Below are positions 46,411 through 64,000 of a DNA stretch of 64,000 nt, piece by piece. The DNA is from Perca fluviatilis (taxonomy: Eukaryota; Chordata; Actinopteri; Perciformes; Percidae). The notes below the pieces were generated by a model. It did no database searches. It was not told the DNA's origin and saw nothing but the letters and a program-made list of their open reading frames with translations. The DNA lies in NCBI RefSeq assembly GCF_010015445.1, contig NC_053118.1:21069937-21133936 (forward strand). Direction: 5' to 3'. Numbering within the stretch: the first letter of the stretch is position 1; the number at the start of each line of letters is the position of its first letter. The position numbers and the translations under genes were made by a program.

Positions 46411-47160
46411 CCCAACAGTTCTGGTTCGTCCGCTGACCTCAGGTGCTGACTAATCACTGAGGCTTCAGTGTTGACTGACCAATCAGAAGCACAAATTAGC
46501 CCTCCGGCGGTGTCCCGTTGCCTTAAAGAGACTCAAGCCCTGTAATAACAGCTTTACTTAGTCAGATACTTTGATGTTCGTGTGTGAATGGTTTGTTTGT
46601 GAGGATGTTCATTTTATACACACAACTGATGTTTTTATTCTGAACACAACTGAGCAGTTATATACACTGCATCTTTTAGTGTGTGGTTGGGTCAGTATGA
46701 CATCACATCTCTTCTTTACTAAAAGAAATGTTTGGCACCAAATAAATGAAGTTGATTTAACAGACCCAACCATTCTGCCAAATGCTATCACTAACAACAA
46801 CACTGTTCCTCATGCTATAATCTTTTTTCAGATTATTCTTTTTAACAGTGATCATGCCTCAATATTCCAAAATACAAAAAGCTGCAATAAGAATGATGTA
46901 TGGAGAAAATGTTTTTTTTGCCTAATGTCACTGTGGTGTTATCTTTACATGAAAATGTAAATTAAAGTGGTTGTGCTTCAATCATTCTATAAATTATACT
47001 GTATATATTTACAGACTTGTTTTTGCAAAGTGTGAGAGCAAAATTGCACAAAAAGCACCACTGTCTAGATCACTTTAGGGACCGGAGTGGAAGAACCTGC
47101 CATGTATCGATTATACTGCTGCTGATTTTCTGCCAAATAAAATGCTTCTTTTCAACAGTA
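46411..47160 (+). other. stx17: stx17 3' UTR (predicted)
   Basis: From the stop codon to the AATAAA at 47136-47141. An earlier AATAAA near 46740 could give a shorter form. Confidence 0.6.
47136..47141 (+). terminator. stx17: stx17 polyadenylation signal
   Basis: AATAAA in CCAAATAAAATGCTTC, followed by a T-rich stretch (TTCTTTTC). Confidence 0.6.
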
Positions 47161-47803
47161 ATGCCATTCATTGGATAGATATTACAGTAAATGACACCAG
47201 TAAAGTTCAGAGAGACTGACATAAAAAAGCATCAGACAACACAATATCCTGTAAAATGGTTTTTAATTTACTTGTTGATTTTTTTTTTTTACCTCTTCTC
47301 CTCTGAGATGACTGGTTTAGAAATGGCATCACACCCCCCCCCCCCTGTTGCTTTCCTGTATGTGGGCTGATATGTCACTATGCAGGCATCTGTTGGCCTC
47401 TACGGAAGGGCAGGACGCACAGTACAAATTTAGCGATGGGTCCACACACTCAATCTGGCTTCCGCTTTTGGATTCATTCATGCTCAGGGGATCTCAGGGA
47501 TCTAGACTTGTACCAAAAGCTCATATAAAGAGACAAAACCAGTTTTAAGAGAACTTGTATAAAGTGGCAGACTGTAAATTTCCACCATTCGTCACATGGG
47601 TTTTCCCCTCTCGTCTCGCTGCTTTTTAAAACACTGGGAAGGACACCGTCTTTTCTCCCCCAGCATGATGACACACTTGACAACAGGTAACAGCAAAAAC
47701 AGCCATTTCATAAATTCATTACCATTTTAAAGTACATCATTGCAAAACTTTTTCCCCCCCTCTATTTGAATCCCTGGAACACAACTCAGAGGTGTCATGC
47801 AAA

Positions 47804-48481
47804 CACTGTGCCTTTAAAAAGGTATCCAGCCCCCTTTGACTTTTAATGTTTTACAGTAGTGGAGGTAATCAGCATTTTAAGACACTGAACAGAAAAATAA
47901 GACGTTCAGATTTCTTGGGTACAAAATTAACAAAATTCCTGATTGCATAAGCATTGATGTCCTTCAAGACAATACTTAATAGAGGCACCTTTGTGAACAG
48001 TTACAGCCTTAGGTCTACTTCAATATGCCTGTAATAGCTTTACACATCTGGACACTTTCTTTCACATTCCTCTTTGAAATCCTGTGTAGATTTGGCTTTG
48101 TTTGAGGTTGTCTTGCTGTAAAATATACAGCTATAGTATTTCTTTTACCAATATTGCTCTGTACTTTGCTGCATCAACGGTAGAAGGTATACTTCTACCG
48201 TCACAAGCCGCCCAGGGCCCGCTGCAGAGAAGCCTCCACACAGCATGCTGCTGCCACCAGCAGGCTTCATGATAGGGATGATGTGTTTTTGGTGTGGTGT
48301 AGTTTTAGGCTTATATTTAACAGAATTTAGAATGATGGCCAGAAGGGCTCATTCACTTGGACAGTATTTTCTGTTGATTGTTGACATAAATAAAATCCTA
48401 ATTACATCCACTGTGATTCAGTGTTGTAAAACAGTGACGCATAAAAAGGTCTGAGGGGGCGATACTTTTTATAAGCACCGT
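47804..48481 (-). mobile_element. Decayed, internally deleted Tc1-like transposon
   Basis: Ends are inverted: left CACTGTGCCTTTAAAAAGGT then ATCCAGCCCCCTT; right, on the opposite strand, ACGGTGCTTATAAAAAGTAT then CGCCCCCTC. The interior has GAAGCCTCCACACAGCATGC then TGCTGCCACCAGCAGGCTTC, the complement of a Tc1 transposase segment. At 680 bp it lacks most of the transposase. It belongs to a different Tc1 family from the copy at 1-1255. Confidence 0.75.
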
Positions 48482-48525
48482 AAGAGACATTATAATCCAT
48501 AACCATTTAGTACCAGGGAGAGAAG

Positions 48526-48744
48526 GGGTGCATCTCAATAGGCTGGAGTAGCTCTGTCTCTTTATCTTCTGTTAAAGTTATGTTTAAAATTATGTTAGCC
48601 CTACCAAGCATTTAAAAATATTTTTCTATTCCTTCAGGACTTCAGGACAAGATATGGAGATACAGCTACTTCAAACAGCCATATTGTTATAACTTGTACT
48701 ATACAAATGAATTAGACTAGAGTTGGTCATATTGAGATGCAGCC
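48526..48744. mobile_element. Short MITE with inverted ends
   Basis: Left end GGGTGCATCTCAATAGG; right end CATATTGAGATGCAGCC, the imperfect inverse. Non-coding. Confidence 0.55.
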
Positions 48745-48889
48745 ATGAGGTCGGAGACTAAACAAGCGTCTCCTATTAGACAGGCTGAACTGGACTACCC
48801 ACAGATAAGAACCGTACAACTGGAGTGAGGGAACTGTTCTGGTTTTTTATAACTACAAAAAGCCGGGTGATGTAAAAGAAAGAAATAAA

Positions 48890-49324
48890 ATAAAGAAAAC
48901 TCTGCATTTAATTTAAACCAACAATGAGACTCCCATGTAGCACAAACATATTTACAAGCTCCAAAAAATAAAAGTAAAAACACTTCTCTTGATGCCCTAA
49001 TGCCCCTAACCCCTGCCCACACACATTTTCATCTTTACCCCCCCTTCTATTTGATCCAAAATAAAAATTGTACATGAAAGACTTATGAAAATATAGGTTA
49101 TTCCAACATGGTTGTGTCGTGGACTGAACTCCTATCTTCTCCTCCTGTTCTTCTTTTTCTCATCTTTCTTCCTCTTCATTCTCCTGCTCTTCTCACTCTC
49201 TCTCTCTCTTCAGTAAGGGTGTTGGGTGTTGCTGTTTTGTCCCGCTGGCCTGTCCCAACCCGAACCCCCTCCCTGACTCTGGGGCGTGGCATTGAGTCAC
49301 AGGATCACTGGAAGGCTGTTGAGG
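48890..49324 (-). other. erp44: erp44 3' UTR (predicted)
   Basis: Downstream of the erp44 stop on the minus strand to a candidate ATTAAA (complement at 48907-48912). The end is inferred. Confidence 0.35.
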
Positions 49325-59409
<10,085 letters not shown>

Positions 59410-59750
59410 TGTACAGTGTAGTTATTGGAGGTGGTGGTGTTGAGTCTTCCCAGTTTGTCTCGACGCTGCTCTTCTTACTGCTGCAGGAAACCGACGGCGA
59501 ACCAATCTCACGGTGACCACGGAAACGTGAGTGACACTTCCCGGTATTCGCTTGGCTTTGTGGGTAATGCAGTTTTTGAAACCGCCAAGCGGCTGATCTG
59601 AATGATGGAGAAAACTCCCATCATGGAGGTTTATTGCTTTACAATAGTAACGGGAGTTGTAGTGTTTTGTCATCCATACAGTGGCGATTCAACGGGACTG
59701 CTTGGAAGAAAACTTTCCTAAAAGTTTAATCTGAGAGGAAATCAAACGGT
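59410..59750. promoter_or_regulatory. Bidirectional erp44/invs promoter (predicted)
   Basis: About 1 kb separates the erp44 start codon (-) from the downstream + strand leader exon. The interval has an ETS-type site (ACTTCCCGG, near 59536-59544) and a ZNF143/THAP11-like site, ACTACAACTCCCG on the minus strand (59651-59663). No TATA box. ERP44 and INVS are also head to head in human. A + strand donor AACG|GTAAAT near 59749 may end an invs first exon. Confidence 0.55.
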
Positions 59751-60075
59751 AAATATAACACCGACGAAGGAGGAGTGGAAAGGTCACGTTATTAATATAC
59801 AATAGCATTAACGTTATACTTAATGTATCTACTGTCACACATGCGTTAGCTACTTCTGTAGTACGTTTATGAATAACGTTAACTGATTTCTCTTGAGCAG
59901 AGGGGAGTTGCATCATTATGCTTAACTTTTTGTAATATTCTGTCCGACATTTTTTCACCATCTAGCAATGCGTTTTGAATTTACTTTGCACAAAACTTAG
60001 TTAGAAAACCTTTAGATAATCTGACGCAAAATACCTGCAAATATTTTACCTAAATCCAGCAAGGCTCTGTATGTA

Positions 60076-60080
<5 letters not shown>

Positions 60081-60151
<71 letters not shown>

Positions 60152-60159
60152 CGCGCGTG
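60081..60159. repeat. (GT)n-(GC)n run
   Basis: About 31 GT units pass into about 8 GC units; alternating purine-pyrimidine throughout, a classical Z-DNA-prone sequence. Confidence 0.95.
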
Positions 60160-60396
60160 CTGCTTAATCAAACACAGACTTCACAACTCAATAACCGAGC
60201 CTATTACTTTATTATAATTATTATTGCACCTAATCAGATTAGATGAGAAGACTGGTTAACACAAATAATATGTCATTCTGAGGCATCCTCCCTCTTCCTG
60301 TAATCAGTACAGTAGCAGTGTAATGCTGGCAGTTATTTGTGTGAACAGGTGGGCTTGTCTCAGTATGTGAGTGATCCTCTTTCTCTGCCCCTGCAG

Positions 60397-60502
60397 GAGC
60401 CAAGATCAGGGCAGGTAGGGGACCTGGACAGGCATCCACACCCACGAAGAATGGACTGAACTAAGAAACATCTGCTGAAGTGTCCCCCTTGATTCAGCTA
60501 TG
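60397..60502 (+). other. invs: Candidate invs (inversin) leader exon ending in ATG
   Basis: Acceptor TGCCCCTGCAG (ending 60396) and a strong donor ATG|GTAAGA (60502/60503) bound 106 bp with no long open frame. If the terminal ATG is the start codon, the first coding exon carries only Met, with a phase-0 intron. The assignment to invs rests only on conserved gene order (ERP44-INVS divergent) since no ankyrin-repeat coding sequence lies inside the window. Confidence 0.4.
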
Positions 60503-62527
60503 GTAAGAATCCAACACACAAAGATCAGGTACCCATATTTAATTTAGGTTTATAAATCCCAGAAGAGTTTTATTTCTGTAGTAATCGGGTGTATCTGTTG
60601 CTTGCTGTACTACCGGTTTATAATTCTCTCTCTAGAGTCAAGACCATTGAGACTATGTGGAACAAACCTAATTGTGTGTGATGAAACAGCCTAATTGTTA
60701 AGGAGATTAAGGTGGAATGTTGAATTGAATCCCAGCATTAATATTTTATGGGCTAAAGCTGTCCATAGGGGGTTCACAGTGTGTGAGCAACTCACAGATG
60801 GAGTCAGAGGAAGATTTCTCTCTTCCTGTCTGAATATCAGTCGTGGAGAAGAAAGAGGAGCATAATCTCTTTCTTAAATTGTTAATGCTGGGAAATAAAT
60901 AAGTACAAAATAGCAATATCACAATATCCAGAAATGCTTCTTCCAGTATTGATATATATCACAATATCTGCTGAGGTATGAAAAATAACTTGTTCAGTTG
61001 TCTATACTGTCTTTGTTGCATTATGCTATATGGTTATGTGAATTCAAACTGGAACAAATATTTCTAGTGCAATTCTCAAGTATTTCAGTTTCATTATCAT
61101 TCATCACTTTTACTCTTAATTTAGACAACAAACTTGTACAGCACAACTAAAAATAAAATGAAAAACCCAGCCCTACTCTATGTGTTACTACTATAAGTTT
61201 ACTGATATTTTACTTGCAGAAAATATGTATTATTGTAAAGAATCTACTTAAGTCAAAGTAAAAAGCAGCCAAGTTTAAATTATTCCAACTAAAAGTTGCA
61301 GTTTGATAATGGATGTGATTTATGGATGTGATCTTTCCCATGTGGATAACCATTCACAACTGGGTAGACATAAATAGAGGTATTTGACCATTAGTGATGT
61401 TTCTGAAAAGGTTTTGGCATGTAACATCAACTAAAGTCCTGATAATAAACTTGACTATGCACTGAAATGGAGCACATGAAAAAAGAAAACAAACTAATCT
61501 TTACATTTGAGAAGCCTTAACCAAAAACTGGGGCTTGTCTAATAATGACATTATTGATTAGAAATTGTCTTTTTTGTTCTTTGTAGATTGGCAAATTGAT
61601 GTACAGCATAATGTCTTCTTTTAGTGCTCCAGTCAAATCCGGCCTGAAGAAGACAATTTGTAAATTTGAAACTTTTACTTTATTTAACAGTCTGTGTTGT
61701 GTCTTGTACTCAGCCTATGAGTAGTTATTTTGGTCTGTAACCCTATATGTATATTTTGTGAGGTAATCTTGTGTAAAGACAGTCCTATCGCACTACATGC
61801 AGCACACACCCATACTGCTCTCATTGCACTCTGATTTCATCTGTCCATCCTCTCCTATTTTGCCCTCTCCTCCCTTTTCTGTTTTCTCCATTGCTTCCAT
61901 TGATTTTTTTGTTTGTTTTTCCAGCTGATTATGTCCCTGTACTCTGATTCGCCGGTGGGCACATTGCTCTCTGAACTTTAATTGGACATTTAATTAGATC
62001 ACAGTTTTAGTCCAATTAGACTTAGAGGTGTTGAAAAAAGGATATGGAGGGCCGAAGAGGATAAAGTCCCCAAGCTAGTCTCTGTCTCCCCTCCCCCTTC
62101 TTCATCTCTCCCCTCCTCTTCTCACTCTTTTTCTTCCTCTGTCTTTTTCTGTCCACCTTGCCGACTCCTGAATTATAATGATTGATATTCAGTGAAATCA
62201 ATGAAATCAAAGCTAAAACAAATTATTTCTTATCTATTTCATATTCCCTCCCCATCACTTAAAACAGGGAAATACTGACTTGTGGCACAGAAGCAGTCAT
62301 TGTTGGGGCTTGACTGACAGCCAGTAATCCAATTCTTGACAATCATATACCGGGGAGCTTTTTGAGTCGTCCAACTGGATTCACAGTTTGCGCTGCTCCT
62401 GCTGCATAGCATATAGTCTCAAGTCCACATCTCCGAGCAAAGGTGTTTTGAGACAGGTGTTATTAGTGCCTCTGATCAATCTCTAGCACCGCTCAACAGT
62501 CTGCCAGTCACAGCAGCATCGACCCGG

Positions 62528-62580
<53 letters not shown>

Positions 62581-64000
62581 ACAAACATCAATGACATGCT
62601 GGGCAGAACCCTATCGACTCAGTGTAGTTCTCCGGTATGATATCACTACACCCAATGAGACTAAGATAGGCCTCATTACCAGCAGCGCTCACTTTTAGAT
62701 GCCAGTCAAATGCAGGGCTATTTGGCACCAGTTTTAGCTCCCCTATGGTTCCGCCCTCTTCCCCCTTTTGTTGTCATAGTTCTCACACAGAGCTCTGACT
62801 CAGAGCATAAACAAAACAGTGCCCCATTGGGCCAAAAACACATGGGCAAATGTAAACACACCCCCAGACGTATGCGAATATGCACACACTTGCACTCAGG
62901 TGTAAGTCCTTGGAGGACACAAGTTAATCTCTGTGTCCCTCGGCCTCAAGCAGAGACACACACACATCACGTCCCTTTCTGATTCCCACCTACCCTCCAA
63001 TCTCAGGAGAAAGATAGAGAACCAGCCTGTACTGTTTTCCATACTTTACTCACCATACATCTTACACCTCAAATCTGCACCAGTGATTTGTGTGTGTGTT
63101 TCCTCTCTATACGTGTATATATATGTGTGCATGTGTAGATGGGTTGTGTGTGAACGACAGGCAGCAGGCAGGGGTGTTTTAGCCACAGGCTTCACTGCCT
63201 GACCCCCATGGCTGTGAGATTGACAGCTGTGGTCCCACCTAATTGCATTACTCTCCCAGGTGATTGGCTCACACCCTGGGGTCTCATTTGTCAGGATGCA
63301 TTGTGGTAATGATGTAAATTAGCAGATCTGTGTGTCACTCAGCCTTCTAGCCCCCTGCTGATTGGGCGTGCTGTGCCCCAGGGCCCAGCCCCCAGCTGAG
63401 GAAGCCAGCTCATTGGTCCTTGGGGAACCAGGAAGTTCCCTAGAAATAGGGCCTTACAGATCGGGCATCCCTGTGGGTTGATATTATCCTTCCTCCCACC
63501 TCTTTACCTGTCAGTCAAAACTCAAGGACTGATCCCTGCAGCCTCTACACTGTTATGCTGAATTAGTTGACTTTACATTGAAACCCGTTGCCTTAAACCG
63601 TTTAAGTTTTTACACAAGTTGAAACTTAACAGGTTAAGTTGTATTAACACAGAACAGTAAGTTGATGCAGTAGAAAAATCAAGTTTACATTAGTAGTGAT
63701 TACTAAAAATCATTAGTAAACATACATTTTTATTTTTAAAACATTAGGCCACTTATCACTACTAAAGACATAATTTATTTATATAAATATTGTTTTTTTT
63801 TCCTTTATGACAGTATGATTTTAAGAATGCTGTATTCAATACATACGTTCCTACATAACAGAAAGGAAAACAATCAACATAAAACATTAACATTTTCCAA
63901 CATACTGTGCTGCATGGAATGATTCACAAAGGAGCTGGCGTTACTGATTTCCAATCTGTATATGGCACTGAACGCTTTCTCGCTGCCCAGAGGCCCACCC
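60503..64000 (+). other. Presumed first large intron of invs
   Basis: No coding exon recognised on either strand to the window edge. Contains (CA)n 62529-62580 and a pyrimidine-rich patch near 61840-62160. Confidence 0.45.
62529..62580. repeat. (CA)n microsatellite
   Basis: Pure CA run of 26 units. Confidence 0.95.

Overview
The window is vertebrate nuclear DNA, almost certainly from a teleost fish and probably a percomorph. It has intron-exon genes with GT-AG junctions, very dense (GT)n/(CA)n microsatellites, and several fish-type interspersed repeats: Tc1-like transposons, tRNA-derived SINEs, LINE 3' tails and short palindromic DNA elements. No bacterial, viral or CRISPR-like gene system is visible.

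Three protein-coding genes can be read end to end, and a fourth is probable. (1) nr4a3 (NOR-1, orphan nuclear receptor), + strand: CRE-bearing promoter near 10.9 kb, non-coding 5' exon(s), six coding exons 18942-32071, 589 aa. (2) stx17 (syntaxin-17, autophagosomal Qa-SNARE), + strand: six coding exons 38163-46410, 300 aa. (3) erp44 (ER thioredoxin-family quality-control chaperone), - strand: eleven coding exons 59409-49325, 410 aa, ending in RDEL. (4) A probable divergent 5' end of invs (inversin), + strand: a leader exon at 60397-60502, supported only by position and splice signals. The order NR4A3-STX17-ERP44-INVS matches human 9q and fixes orthology. stx17 and erp44 converge tail to tail; erp44 and the presumed invs diverge from a shared promoter near 59.4-59.75 kb.

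Layout. 1-1255: a Tc1-like transposon (- strand) cut by the window edge. 1.9-2.8 kb: LINE tails. 2.9-9.4 kb: intergenic, mostly microsatellites. 9.4-11.4 kb: nr4a3 upstream element and promoter. 11.4-33.7 kb: nr4a3 introns, exons and 3' UTR, with a CpG-rich block at 23.3-24.5 kb that may be regulatory. 33.7-36.9 kb: intergenic, with a MITE and a SINE. 36.9-47.2 kb: stx17. 47.2-48.9 kb: a decayed Tc1 element and a MITE between the two 3' ends. 48.9-59.4 kb: erp44, with a striking direct plus inverted repeat in one intron. 59.4-64 kb: divergent promoter and presumed invs intron.

The genes are neighbours, not a pathway: nr4a3 is an inducible transcription factor, stx17 acts in autophagosome-lysosome fusion, and erp44 retains client proteins in the early secretory pathway. 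The observations most worth checking are the stx17 splice donor lying inside a (GT)n microsatellite, a one-residue deletion in the normally invariant NR4A helix 12, the promoter-proximal (CT)n...(GA)n/CRE arrangement, a palindromic element present in three copies (one nested in an older repeat), and the 190-bp repeat palindrome in erp44. I found no previously undescribed multi-gene system.
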